A stretch of 64,000 nt of DNA from Actinokineospora globicatena (GTDB lineage: Bacteria > Actinomycetota > Actinomycetes > Mycobacteriales > Pseudonocardiaceae). This document shows positions 51,629-59,397 of this stretch, piece after piece; the first letter of the stretch is position 1; each line of letters begins with the position of its first letter. Location: NCBI RefSeq assembly GCF_024171945.1, contig NZ_JAMTCR010000005.1:372001-436000 (forward strand). Direction: 5' to 3'. The translations under genes were made by a program, and so were the position numbers. The notes under the pieces were generated by a model. It was given only the letters and a program-made list of their open reading frames with translations, made no database searches and had not been told where the DNA came from.

Positions 51629-51660
51629 TACTGTGGTAAACAGTACGTACGTACGGTTTA
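51629..51660 (+). promoter_or_regulatory. Promoter with a 24-bp near-perfect palindromic operator
   Basis: TACTGT (51629-51634) is a -10 candidate. It is followed by a palindrome at 51637-51660 with ends TAAAC and GTTTA around GTACGTACGTAC, with a single mismatched pair. Its position over the expected start site implies repression of the methyltransferase gene. No regulator gene is adjacent. Confidence 0.6.
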
Positions 51661-51673
51661 TTTGGGAGGCGTC

Positions 51674-52438
51674 ATGTGGGACCCCGCGAAGTACCTGAGT
51701 TTCAGCGACCACCGGGCCCGTCCCTTCTTCGACCTGGTGGCCAGGGTGCGCGCCGAGAGCCCGCGCGCGGTGGTCGACCTCGGCTGCGGCCCGGGCAACC
51801 TGACCGTCACCCTGACCCAGCGCTGGCCCAACGCCCGGCTGACGGCCATCGACTCCTCCGCCGAGATGGTCGCCGCGGCCCAGGCCAGGGGCGTGGTGGC
51901 CAGCCAGTCGGACTTGCGCGACTGGACCCCGGACGACCTGACCGACGTGGTCATCAGCAACGCGGCGCTGCAGTGGGTGCCCGATCACCCCGACCTGCTG
52001 GCCAAGTGGGCGTCGGCGCTGTCGCCGGGGGCGTGGCTTGGGGTGCAGGTGCCGGGCAACTTCGCGGCGCCGTCGCACGAGTTGATCAGGGGGTTGGTCG
52101 CCGAACCCGAGTGGGTCGATCTGTTGGAACCGGTGCGCCTGCGTGAGGAGGACGCGACTCTCAACCCCGACGGCTACGCCGAATTGCTCAGCGCAGCCGG
52201 GTGCGACGTCGACGCCTGGGAGACCACCTACCTGCAGCGGCTCGACGGGGAGGACGCCGTGCTGGAGTGGATCAGCGGCACCGCGCTGCGCCCGATCCGC
52301 GCGGCCTTGTCCGACCCGCAGTGGCAGCAGTTCCGCGCCGAACTGGCGCCACGTCTGGCCGAGGCGTACCCCCGTCGGGCGGACGGCACCACGTGGTTCC
52401 CGTTCCGCCGGGTCTTCTTCGTCGTCAGGGTCCGGTGA
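51674..52438 (+). CDS. tam: Trans-aconitate 2-methyltransferase-like SAM methyltransferase
   Basis: 254 aa. WDPAKYLSFSDHRARPFFDLVARV is the typical Tam N-terminus. VVDLGCGPGNLTVTL is the SAM motif, LTAIDSSAEMVAAA binds the ribose, and VVISNAALQWVPDH follows. It likely methylates trans-aconitate or a related carboxylate to relieve its inhibition of the citric-acid cycle. The start is ATG at 51674 with GGGAGG upstream. Confidence 0.88.
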   Translation: MWDPAKYLSFSDHRARPFFDLVARVRAESPRAVVDLGCGPGNLTVTLTQRWPNARLTAIDSSAEMVAAAQARGVVASQSDLRDWTPDDLTDVVISNAALQWVPDHPDLLAKWASALSPGAWLGVQVPGNFAAPSHELIRGLVAEPEWVDLLEPVRLREEDATLNPDGYAELLSAAGCDVDAWETTYLQRLDGEDAVLEWISGTALRPIRAALSDPQWQQFRAELAPRLAEAYPRRADGTTWFPFRRVFFVVRVR

Positions 52439-52472
52439 GCCACTCGCGCGGGTGACGCTGGACCGGGTGGAC

Positions 52473-52637
52473 CTAGTGCCGGAGGTCCTCCAGCTTCGCC
52501 CGCGCGATCCCCGCCGCCCCTTGCACGGCCGGGTGATCGGCGATCCGCCGGTACGCGCGCACGATCTGCTCGTACCGACCGCGCCCCGCCTTGGCGCCCA
52601 GGACATACCCGACCGCGGCGCCAACGAGGAACCTCAC
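52473..52637 (-). CDS. Short YtxH-like protein (54 aa)
   Basis: The frame reads VRFLVGAAVGYVLGAKAGRG, then RYEQIVRAYRRIADHPAVQG and ends KLEDLRH. A Gly/Ala-rich N-terminal hydrophobic segment followed by an amphipathic helix is the pattern of small YtxH-like proteins common in actinobacteria. The GTG at 52637 is eight bases after GGGAGG; GTG at 52640 is the alternative. Convergent with the methyltransferase gene. Confidence 0.75.
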   Translation of the reverse strand: MRFLVGAAVGYVLGAKAGRGRYEQIVRAYRRIADHPAVQGAAGIARAKLEDLRH

Positions 52638-52783
52638 CACTACGCCTCCCGAGGGGTGTCACCGTCCACCTATCCTGCCCCACCGCGCCAACCCGCGCCG
52701 CGCCGCCACGGGGGTACCCCCGCTGAAAGCGGTGGCGGACATGCGCTAGAGTTACGCCTCGTTGGGCCCCGGCCCGACGGCGA

Positions 52784-52856
52784 TCCTCCATAGCTCAATT
52801 GGCAGAGCATTCGACTGTTAATCGAAGGGTTGCTGGTTCGAGTCCAGCTGGAGGAG
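52784..52856 (+). tRNA. tRNA-Asn (GTT)
   Basis: Acceptor TCCTCCA pairs with TGGAGGA. D-arm GCTCAATTGGCAGAGC, anticodon loop CTGTTAA (anticodon GTT) and T-arm GCTGGTTCGAGTCCAGC are all intact. Discriminator G; CCA is not encoded. TAGAGT about 38 bp upstream is a likely -10. Confidence 0.96.
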
Positions 52857-52858
52857 CA

Positions 52859-52889
52859 AAGCCCCAGGCCACGCGCCCGGGGCTTCTTT
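52859..52889 (+). terminator. Terminator after tRNA-Asn
   Basis: AAGCCCC and GGGGCTT pair around a 13-base loop containing a further CGCG core, followed by CTTTG. It starts 3 bp after the tRNA. Confidence 0.7.
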
Positions 52890-52988
52890 GCTGTCTAGGG
52901 CAACTGTGCACTTGCTCCGCACTATCGCCGGGGTCCGGGACCCCTCTTGGCGGCTTCCCGACCAAAGTTGATCAAGAGAATCCCTGGA

Positions 52989-53007
52989 GTGTCCGCTACA
53001 CGGACAC
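52989..53007. repeat. Inverted repeat between the two tRNAs
   Basis: GTGTCCG and CGGACAC flank CTACA: a perfect 7-bp stem 23 bp ahead of the second tRNA. It may be an operator or a processing signal; no function is assigned. Confidence 0.45.
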
Positions 53008-53030
53008 GGTGGGTAAGATCCAACCCGCTG

Positions 53031-53104
53031 GGGGCGGTAGCTCAGTTGGTCAGAGCAGGGGACTCATAATCCCTTGGCCGTGGGTTCGAGCCCCACCCGC
53101 CCCA
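53031..53104 (+). tRNA. tRNA with CAT anticodon (elongator Met or Ile2)
   Basis: Acceptor GGGGCGG pairs with CCGCCCC. D-arm GCTCAGTTGGTCAGAGC, anticodon loop CTCATAA, T-arm GTGGGTTCGAGCCCCAC, discriminator A. The anticodon CAT and D-arm exclude initiator tRNA. The variable loop TGGCC resembles tRNA-Ile2 (C34 modified to lysidine by TilS), whereas elongator Met is the default call. Sequence alone does not settle this. Confidence 0.93.
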
Positions 53105-53209
53105 CTAGGACAGGAGGGGCCTTCACCTGCCTGTTCGCATGTCGACCAGTCCAGGACGGTACCCCTCCGGTCCAAGCCGGAGGGCAGTCAGAGGGCAACT
53201 CCTGCGGGT

Positions 53210-53623
53210 TCAGGCCTGCTGCTGGGTGATGTTGATCAGCCAGCTGATGCCGAAGCGGTCGGTGAACGAGCCGAACTCGTCGCCCCACATCTGCTTCTCC
53301 AGCGGGGTGTCGACGGTGCCGCCCTCGGTGAGCTTGGCCCAGTAGCCGCGCAGCAGGTCGGTGTCGTCGCCGCTGATGCTGAGCGTGATGTTGTTGCCCG
53401 GCTTGTTGTCCATCCCGGGCGGGAAGTCGGCGGCCATCAGGGTGTAGCCCTGCGGGGTCTCCAACTGGCCGTGCATGATCTTGTCGGCCAGCGCCGGGTC
53501 GGGGGCGCCGAACTCGCCGAAGGTGTTGACGCGCAGGTCGCCGCCGAGCACCCCCTGGTAGAACTCCAGCGCCTCGCGGGCGGTGCCGGGGAAGTTGAGG
53601 TAGGGGTTGAGCCGAGAACTCAT
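53210..53623 (-). CDS. PhnB-like VOC family protein
   Basis: 137 aa. LNPYLNFPGTAREALEFYQGVLGGDLRVNTFGEF and MHGQLETPQGYTLMAADFPPGM are typical of the PhnB/3-demethylubiquinone methyltransferase-like VOC group, as is the closing WGDEFGSFTDRFGISWLINI. The function of this group is unproven. The start is ATG at 53623 with GGACAG nearby. Confidence 0.88.
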   Translation of the reverse strand: MSSRLNPYLNFPGTAREALEFYQGVLGGDLRVNTFGEFGAPDPALADKIMHGQLETPQGYTLMAADFPPGMDNKPGNNITLSISGDDTDLLRGYWAKLTEGGTVDTPLEKQMWGDEFGSFTDRFGISWLINITQQQA

Positions 53624-53941
53624 CGCTGTCCTCCATTCGGACTACAGGTCAGCCGGATCCTCGCAGATCGACCCGGGTGCGACAACGCGGGAACCGGCCG
53701 TTTGCGCCACCGTGCCGCCGTCGAGACCTTACCGACCGGTACCCGGCACCACCGGTCACGCTCAGTCCACAAGGGAATGGCAATGGCGGTGATTTGACGA
53801 AACCGGGACCACCCTGTCAAGTGTCTACTTGGGACTGTGAATTCCCACTGCCTGATCAGGAGAAATGCCCGCTTGGTGGGTATTGGCACGGGATGTGCGG
53901 AAATGGTTCGACCATCCACCGCAGCACCCTTGACATCGGGT

Positions 53942-53955
53942 TTGGTCTAGTCCAA
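53942..53955. promoter_or_regulatory. DasR-type (dre) operator of the chitinase gene
   Basis: TTGGTCTAGTCCAA matches the DasR-responsive consensus core TGGTCTAGACCA in 11 of 12 positions. It lies 74 bp before the chitinase ATG. DasR is the GntR repressor of N-acetylglucosamine and chitin genes in streptomycetes, relieved by glucosamine-6-phosphate. The rest of the 405-bp gap (53624-54028) shows no gene. Confidence 0.7.
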
Positions 53956-54028
53956 TTTTGGGAGGCACCGAACGCGGTCGGGGCTGTCCACCCGGTCGTG
54001 TCACCCACCCTGCACTGGAGCGCAAACC

Positions 54029-56158
54029 ATGCGGCTGTCCAGACCACTCACCGCCCTGATCGCCACCGCGGCCGCGGCGGCGTCCGTCGTCGGGATCACC
54101 ATGGCGACGAACTCGGCGCAGGCCGCGCCGAGCGGCAAGACCACCACCGTGGCGGCCAAACCCCTTCCCACCAGGGTCTTCGCGCCCTATTTCGAGGCGT
54201 GGACCGGCGAGAACCCGGCCACCCTCTCGGCCGCCTCCGGCGCCAAGTACCTCACGATGGCCTTCCTGCAGACCGCCAGTCCCGGCTCGTGCACCGCGCT
54301 GTGGAACGGCGACACCAGCATGCCGATCGGTCAGGCGACCTTCGGCGCGCAGATCAAGCAGATCCAGGCCGCGGGCGGTGACGTCATCCCGTCCTTCGGC
54401 GGCTACACCGCCGACACCACCGGCACGGAGCTGGCCGACAGCTGCACCGACGTCAACAAGATCGCCGCCGAGTACCAGCGGCTGATCACCACCTACGACA
54501 TCAGCCGGATCGACCTCGACATCGAGATCGACGCGCTGGACAACACCGCGGGTGTCGACCGCCGCAACAAGGCCGTCAAGCTCACCAAGGACTGGGCGAA
54601 GGCCAACGGCAGGCAGATCCAGTTCTCCTACACCCTGCCGACCACGACGACCGGCCTGGCGCAGAACGGCATCGCCCTGCTGCGCAACGCGGTGCAGAAC
54701 AACGCCGAGGTCGACGTCGTCAACATCATGACGTTCGACTACTACGACAACGCGGGCACGCACAACATGGCCGAGGACACCAAGACGGCGTCCCAGGGCC
54801 TGGTCAACACCCTCGCGCAGCTGTACCCGAGCAAGACCCAGGCGCAGCTGTGGGGCATGGTCGGCGTCACCGAGATGATCGGCGTCGACGACTTCGGCCC
54901 GGCCGAGACCTTCACCAAGGCCGACGCGGTCACCGTCTACAACTGGGCCCTGCAGAAGGGGATCAACACCCTGTCGTTCTGGGCCCTGCAGCGCGACAAC
55001 GGCAACTGCCCCGGTGGCGCTGCCCGCGACGACTGCTCCGGCATCGCGCAGGAGCTCTACTACTTCAGCAAGACCTTCGCGCCGTTCACCGGTGGCAGCC
55101 AGAACCCGTCGGACGACTTCTCGCTGTCGGTGAACCCCGCTTCGGTCAGCCTCGACCCGGGCAAGACCGCCACCTCCACCGTCAGCACCGCCGTCACGAC
55201 CGGTGCCGCGCAGACCGTCACCCTCTCGGCCGGTGCCGCGCAAGGTGGAGTCACCGCGGCCGTCAACCCCGGTAGCGTCACCGCGGGCAACTCGGCGACG
55301 GTCACCTTCACCGCCAACAGCAACGCGACCCCGGGTACCTACCAGTTCACGGTTACCGGTTCCGCCGCTTCTGGCACCCACAGCGCGACGGTCGCCGTCA
55401 CGGTCAACGGAACCCAGCCGGGTAACGACTTCGGCCTCGCGGTCAACCCGTCCAACGTGACCCTCGACCGCGGCAAGACCGCGACGACCACGTTGAACAC
55501 CACGGCCACGGGTACCCCGCAGACCATCACGCTGAGCGCCACCAAGCCGCAGAGCGGTGTCAGCGTCGCGATCAGCCCGACCTCGGTCACCGCGGGCAAC
55601 AACGCGACCATCACGGTCACCACCACCGCGTCGGCCACGCCCGGCACCTACGACTTCTACATCGGTGGTTCGGCGGCTTCGGGCAAGCACAGCGCCAGCT
55701 TCACGGTGACGGTCAACGGTGGTACGCCGCCGACCGGCCCGGTCGTCAACGGTGACTTCGAGACCGGCTCGTTGGCCCCGTGGACCGCGCTCTCGGGTAC
55801 CTCGGTCGTCAACTCCGGCGCCCACGGCGGCTCTTACGCACTCTCGGTCGCCGCGACCAACTCCAGCACCGGTGAGGCGTCGCAGGCGCTGACCCTGCAG
55901 CCCAACACCGCTTACACGCTGCGGGCCTGGGTCAAGGGCACTTACGCGTTCATCGGTGTTCGCGGTGGCGCTACCGCCAGCACCTGGGCTTCCCCGGCTG
56001 ACTGGCAGGAAGTGTCGCTGCCGTTCACCACTGGCGCCAGCGGTGCCGTGACGGTCTACGTCCACGGCTGGTACGGCCTCGGCACCGTGTTCGCCGATGA
56101 CGTCACCGTCTCCGCGGGCAGCGTCGCCAGGGCGATCACCAAGCGCACCACCCGCTAG
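54029..56158 (+). CDS. Secreted GH18 chitinase with two Ig-like repeats and a C-terminal CBM
   Basis: 709 aa. Signal peptide about residues 1-32. The GH18 domain spans about 45-355: YFEAWTGENP, PSFGGYTAD, the catalytic ISRIDLDIEID (acid Glu; the first Asp of DxxDxDxE is replaced by Ser), MTFDYYDNAG and LSFWALQRDNG. Two about 85-residue beta repeats with SVNPASVSLDPGKTAT and AVNPSNVTLDRGKTAT follow. The last 125 residues (VVNGDFETGSLAPWTAL onward) form a carbohydrate-binding module. It degrades chitin outside the cell and is controlled by the dre site. Confidence 0.92.
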   Translation: MRLSRPLTALIATAAAAASVVGITMATNSAQAAPSGKTTTVAAKPLPTRVFAPYFEAWTGENPATLSAASGAKYLTMAFLQTASPGSCTALWNGDTSMPIGQATFGAQIKQIQAAGGDVIPSFGGYTADTTGTELADSCTDVNKIAAEYQRLITTYDISRIDLDIEIDALDNTAGVDRRNKAVKLTKDWAKANGRQIQFSYTLPTTTTGLAQNGIALLRNAVQNNAEVDVVNIMTFDYYDNAGTHNMAEDTKTASQGLVNTLAQLYPSKTQAQLWGMVGVTEMIGVDDFGPAETFTKADAVTVYNWALQKGINTLSFWALQRDNGNCPGGAARDDCSGIAQELYYFSKTFAPFTGGSQNPSDDFSLSVNPASVSLDPGKTATSTVSTAVTTGAAQTVTLSAGAAQGGVTAAVNPGSVTAGNSATVTFTANSNATPGTYQFTVTGSAASGTHSATVAVTVNGTQPGNDFGLAVNPSNVTLDRGKTATTTLNTTATGTPQTITLSATKPQSGVSVAISPTSVTAGNNATITVTTTASATPGTYDFYIGGSAASGKHSASFTVTVNGGTPPTGPVVNGDFETGSLAPWTALSGTSVVNSGAHGGSYALSVAATNSSTGEASQALTLQPNTAYTLRAWVKGTYAFIGVRGGATASTWASPADWQEVSLPFTTGASGAVTVYVHGWYGLGTVFADDVTVSAGSVARAITKRTTR

Positions 56159-56166
56159 TTCCCCGG

Positions 56167-56200
56167 CGCGGCGGGCACCCCAGGGTGCCCGCCGCGTTCT
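56167..56200. terminator. Bidirectional terminator between chitinase and CobW genes
   Basis: CGCGGCGGGCACCC and GGGTGCCCGCCGCG form a 14-bp perfect stem with a two-base loop, then TTCT. It lies between two convergent genes. Confidence 0.85.
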
Positions 56201-57179
56201 AGTCCACTGAGGACTGGTAGCGGGTGATCGACAGCAGGTCCAGCGGATCGACGGTGTCATCCGCGGTGACCACTGCGGCGGTGAGTTCGGCGGTGATCGC
56301 GGCGGCGTCCAACTCGGCCCCGATCAGCACCAGATCAGTCCGCCGCCCGGCGTCCACCACCGGCGTCACCCACACCGACGACCCGACGGTCTGCACCCCC
56401 AGCGCCCCGTCGGTCCCCGCGAACCAGGCGAAGCCCTTCATCCGGTACAGCCCAGCGGGCCGCTCGGTCAGGAACCGCGCGAACCGCAGCGGGTGCAACG
56501 GCTCGTCGTGCCCGAACTCGATGCTCGCGTAGCCCGCGTGCAGGTGCTCCTCGTGCTCCACCAGGTCCTCGAAGGACAGTTGCCGCTCCACCGGGTCCGG
56601 CCGGTCGACCGGGTCGAACAGCAGCGCCGGGTCAACCCTGCCGTACTCGGTCGGCACCACCGGCGTTCCCTCGGCCAGTTCGCGCACCAGCTCCAACACG
56701 CCGGGACCGGCCCGGTCGGCCTTGTTGAGCAACACCAGGTCGGCCTGCCGCAGGTGCAGGTCCAACCGGGGGTGCGTGCGCCGGGTCTCGGTGAACTCGG
56801 CGGCGTCGACCACCTCGACCAGCCCCGCGTACCGGATGTGCGGGTTGGCACTGGCCAGCAGCATCTTCACCATCGCGGGTGGCTCCGCGAGCCCGCTCGC
56901 CTCGATGACGATCACGTCGACTGGTCCATCCGGGTGCGCGAGCCGGTCCAGCATCGCGTCCAGGTCTTCGGGGTCGACCGCACAGCACAGGCAGCCGTTG
57001 CCCAGCGACACCATCGAGTCGACCTGCGCGGCCACGGTCAACGCGTCGATGTTGACCTTGCCGAAGTCGTTGACGATGACGCCGACGCGCAGGCCGGACG
57101 CGGTGCGCAGCAGGTGGTTGAGCAGCGTGGTCTTGCCGGCGCCGAGGAAGCCCGCGACCACCAGAACCGGGATGTCCAC
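56199..57179 (-). CDS. CobW/G3E-family metallochaperone GTPase
   Basis: 326 aa. VVAGFLGAGKTTLLNHLL (Walker A), GNGCLCCAVDPEDLD (the CxCC metal site), VIVIEASGLAEP and NKADRAG. The C-terminal CobW domain carries RPAGLYRMKGFAWFAG. Members insert or deliver zinc or cobalt; zinc is the common case when no cobalamin gene is nearby, as here. The start is GTG at 57179. A palindrome with arms CGGTAATC lies about 90 bp upstream. Confidence 0.9.
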   Translation of the reverse strand: MDIPVLVVAGFLGAGKTTLLNHLLRTASGLRVGVIVNDFGKVNIDALTVAAQVDSMVSLGNGCLCCAVDPEDLDAMLDRLAHPDGPVDVIVIEASGLAEPPAMVKMLLASANPHIRYAGLVEVVDAAEFTETRRTHPRLDLHLRQADLVLLNKADRAGPGVLELVRELAEGTPVVPTEYGRVDPALLFDPVDRPDPVERQLSFEDLVEHEEHLHAGYASIEFGHDEPLHPLRFARFLTERPAGLYRMKGFAWFAGTDGALGVQTVGSSVWVTPVVDAGRRTDLVLIGAELDAAAITAELTAAVVTADDTVDPLDLLSITRYQSSVD

Positions 57180-57267
57180 CGGGGGAGGGTAGCCCCCGCC
57201 GAGTCGCGCCCGGCGGGGACCGCACCCCCAGTCCCCCCTCGCGGCCGATCGCTCGACCTGGGGAGGA

Positions 57268-57287
57268 CGGTAATCGGGTGATTACCG
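57268..57287. promoter_or_regulatory. Inverted repeat upstream of the CobW gene
   Basis: CGGTAATC-GGGT-GATTACCG, a perfect 8-bp stem between the CobW start (57179) and the Nudix stop (57350). Either a CobW operator, perhaps for Zur, or the Nudix operon terminator. Undecided. Confidence 0.45.
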
Positions 57288-57349
57288 GGGGTCATCCGGC
57301 TTCAGGATGAGGCGGGCGTCCACCGTTGGGCGGAGCGTCCTTTGTGGTC

Positions 57350-57826
57350 TTACCTCCGATCGAAGTACGTCTGGATCACCTGGGTGTGCAGTGGGAACGC
57401 CAACGGGACGGGACCGCGGACCAACTCCCAGCCCGTCGTCTCGTTCGTCGGGGCGGAAGGCGGTAGGGCTGACTCGGTCGTCGCCGGAGCCAAGCCGAAG
57501 ACCAAGAGCGTGCCGTCTGGGGCGCTTAAGGCGTCGAACAGCGTGATCTGACCAGCGTCGACAGTGACACCAGCCTCTTCGCGCAGCTCTCGTGCCGCTG
57601 CTACCTGCCACGACTCGCCGTAGTCCACGAACCCACCGGGTAACGCCAACTCCTTCGGCTCGATGTCGCGCCGAACGACTAAGAGCCCGTCATCGACCGG
57701 CAGCAGTAGTACGGCAACCGGAATCGGATTCAGGTACGACGTTTGTGTGCAGTGCTCGCACCGCCGAGGCCAGGAGAGGCCATCCGGGAAGCGGGTACCG
57801 CAGAAGGAGCAGTGCGAGTTCCTCAC
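57350..57826 (-). CDS. Nudix hydrolase with N-terminal zinc ribbon
   Basis: 158 aa. A zinc ribbon (CSFCGTRFPDGLSWPRRCEHC) precedes the Nudix box GGFVDYGESWQVAAARELREEAGV. This resembles NudC-like and related NADH/ADP-ribose-type hydrolases, but the substrate is not predictable. The start is GTG at 57826, overlapping the OsmC stop by 4 bp, so it is coupled to the OsmC gene. Confidence 0.88.
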   Translation of the reverse strand: MRNSHCSFCGTRFPDGLSWPRRCEHCTQTSYLNPIPVAVLLLPVDDGLLVVRRDIEPKELALPGGFVDYGESWQVAAARELREEAGVTVDAGQITLFDALSAPDGTLLVFGLAPATTESALPPSAPTNETTGWELVRGPVPLAFPLHTQVIQTYFDRR

Positions 57827-58221
57827 GGCGCCACCACCATGTCGATCGCGGTGGACCGCTTCAAGGTCCGCGTCACGGTGCACAGCGCGTTGACGGCCCG
57901 GTCGACCACGTCGAGCAGTTCTTGGCGCGCCGCGTCGTCCAGCCCGCTCATGTCGATGCCCACGTCGACGCGCACCCCGTTCAACTCGTGCGCGCCCGGC
58001 GGCCGGACATCCGTCGCGTCGACCACGGGGGCCGACCCGGTCCGGCGCAGCACCAACTCCTCCGCCGTGATGCCCACGCAGGTCGCCGCGGCCGCGAGGA
58101 GCAGCTCGACCGGGCTGAACACCCCGTCCTGCCCCGCGCGCCCCACCGCGACCGACGCCCCCCGGTCGTTGACCGCCGTGAAGACGTGCTCCCCGGTGCG
58201 CTCGGTCCGGATCGTTGTCAC
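57823..58221 (-). CDS. OsmC/Ohr family protein
   Basis: 132 aa. DGVFSPVELLLAAAATCVGITAEE and VNALCTVTRTL carry the two redox Cys of OsmC/Ohr peroxidases. It likely reduces organic hydroperoxides using thiols. The start is GTG at 58221 after GGGGAGGG. It is upstream of the Nudix gene in the same operon. Confidence 0.86.
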   Translation of the reverse strand: MTTIRTERTGEHVFTAVNDRGASVAVGRAGQDGVFSPVELLLAAAATCVGITAEELVLRRTGSAPVVDATDVRPPGAHELNGVRVDVGIDMSGLDDAARQELLDVVDRAVNALCTVTRTLKRSTAIDMVVAP

Positions 58222-58314
58222 AGGTCCCTCCCCGCTTCGGGCCAAGATCGTCCAGTGGCCCCTCGATTCCACAGTATGGCGGGGTGACCTGGGGAAACCA
58301 GGCGGGGTCGGCGG

Positions 58315-58345
58315 CTGTGGACAGTTCGAGGGGTTGTGGACAACT
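58315..58345. repeat. Dispersed double DnaA-box repeat (copy 2)
   Basis: TGTGGACAG at 58316-58324 and TGTGGACAA at 58335-58343, same orientation, 19 bp apart, between the OsmC and CutC genes. Compare copies at 44055 and 63649. Confidence 0.8.
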
Positions 58346-58363
58346 GCCGTCGAGTGGCCGGGG

Positions 58364-59059
58364 TCAGGTGTCCAGCAGGGCGCGGAGGGCGCGGACGCGG
58401 TCGACCTCCACCGGGGCCGCCCAGTTGTCCCGCACAAGCCCACCGGCGTGGATGGCGGTGACGCCGATGGACCGCAGGCCAGGCACGTGGGCGTGCTTGA
58501 GGCCCCCACCAGCCAGGAGGCGGACACCTGCCGCGCGCCAGTCCTCGCGGGCGGCGAGGCGGGGGAGGCCGTCCTCGAGGCCGCGAGCCGACCCCGCCGT
58601 CAGCACCGTGTCCAAGCCCGGGAGACCGCGCAGCGCGGCCCAGGCCTGCTGGGCGTCGGTGGCGTGGTCGACGGCGCGGTGGAAGGTCCAGGGGCAGCCG
58701 TCGATGGCGCCGAGCACGGCGTTGGTGGCGTCCAGGTCGACCTGGCCCTGCTCGGTGAGGAAGCCGAGCACGAACTCCCGGGCCCCCGCCTCGCGCAACT
58801 CGCCGACCGTGCTGACCAGCCGGGTCACCTCGGCGTCGTCGGCGGTGAAGCCGTCGGTGCCGCGCACCATCACCCGCAGCGGGATGTCCACCGCGGCGCG
58901 CATCTCGGCGACCAGTTCGGGATCGGGGGTCAGGCCATCCCGGTCCATCTGGGCGACGACTTCGATCCGGTCGGCGCCACCCTGTTGGGCGGCCACCGCG
59001 TCGGCGACGGTCAAGGCGATGATCTCCAGCAAACCGCGCTGTGGCGAGGAAACGGTCAC
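58364..59059 (-). CDS. CutC family protein
   Basis: 231 aa TIM-barrel protein. QQGGADRIEVVAQMDRDGLTPDPELVAEM, ALRGLPGLDTVLTAGSARGLEDGLPRL and LLAGGGLKHAHV are CutC blocks. The usual PRxGDF of CutC is replaced by RGTDGFTADDAE. The family is called copper homeostasis protein, but its biochemical role is disputed. The start is taken as GTG at 59059. Two dre-like operators lie 93-222 bp upstream, linking it to amino-sugar regulation (inference). Confidence 0.85.
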   Translation of the reverse strand: MTVSSPQRGLLEIIALTVADAVAAQQGGADRIEVVAQMDRDGLTPDPELVAEMRAAVDIPLRVMVRGTDGFTADDAEVTRLVSTVGELREAGAREFVLGFLTEQGQVDLDATNAVLGAIDGCPWTFHRAVDHATDAQQAWAALRGLPGLDTVLTAGSARGLEDGLPRLAAREDWRAAGVRLLAGGGLKHAHVPGLRSIGVTAIHAGGLVRDNWAAPVEVDRVRALRALLDT

Positions 59060-59151
59060 CCGGCCATCATCCGGCCTCGTCGGCGATTTGTAATGCCCCG
59101 GTCCCACAATCGGCGGAGTTCGCACAGGTCGACCACGAGAACCGGTGGGGT

Positions 59152-59170
59152 ATAGTGGTCCAGACCACAT
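59152..59170. promoter_or_regulatory. dre-like operator 1 upstream of cutC
   Basis: ATAGTGGTCCAGACCACAT. The core GTGGTCCAGACCAC has perfect 6-bp arms and matches AGTGGTCTAGACCACT except for the central base. An identical 19-mer recurs 111 bp away. Confidence 0.7.
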
Positions 59171-59262
59171 ACTTGGGCAGTGGTTCTTGTGCGGTGACCA
59201 CAAGTTCGGCACCGCGTGGCCGCTGTGGACAGCCGGCAACCGGACCGGCCGAATGGTGGGAA

Positions 59263-59281
59263 ATAGTGGTCCAGACCACAT
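59263..59281. promoter_or_regulatory. dre-like operator 2 upstream of cutC
   Basis: Second exact copy of the 19-mer at 59152. Two sites 111 bp apart suggest cooperative binding or looping, or separate promoters. The whole 338-bp gap from 59060 to 59397 has no other recognised gene. Confidence 0.7.
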
Positions 59282-59397
59282 GGTGTTAGCGTTCGTGAAC
59301 CGCCCGCGCCCGATTCGCCTCGGTTATGCCGGGCATTCCGGCCCTGGACGCGGCAGCGCCCCGGTGGTTGTCGACCACCGGGGCGCTGTGGACCGGG

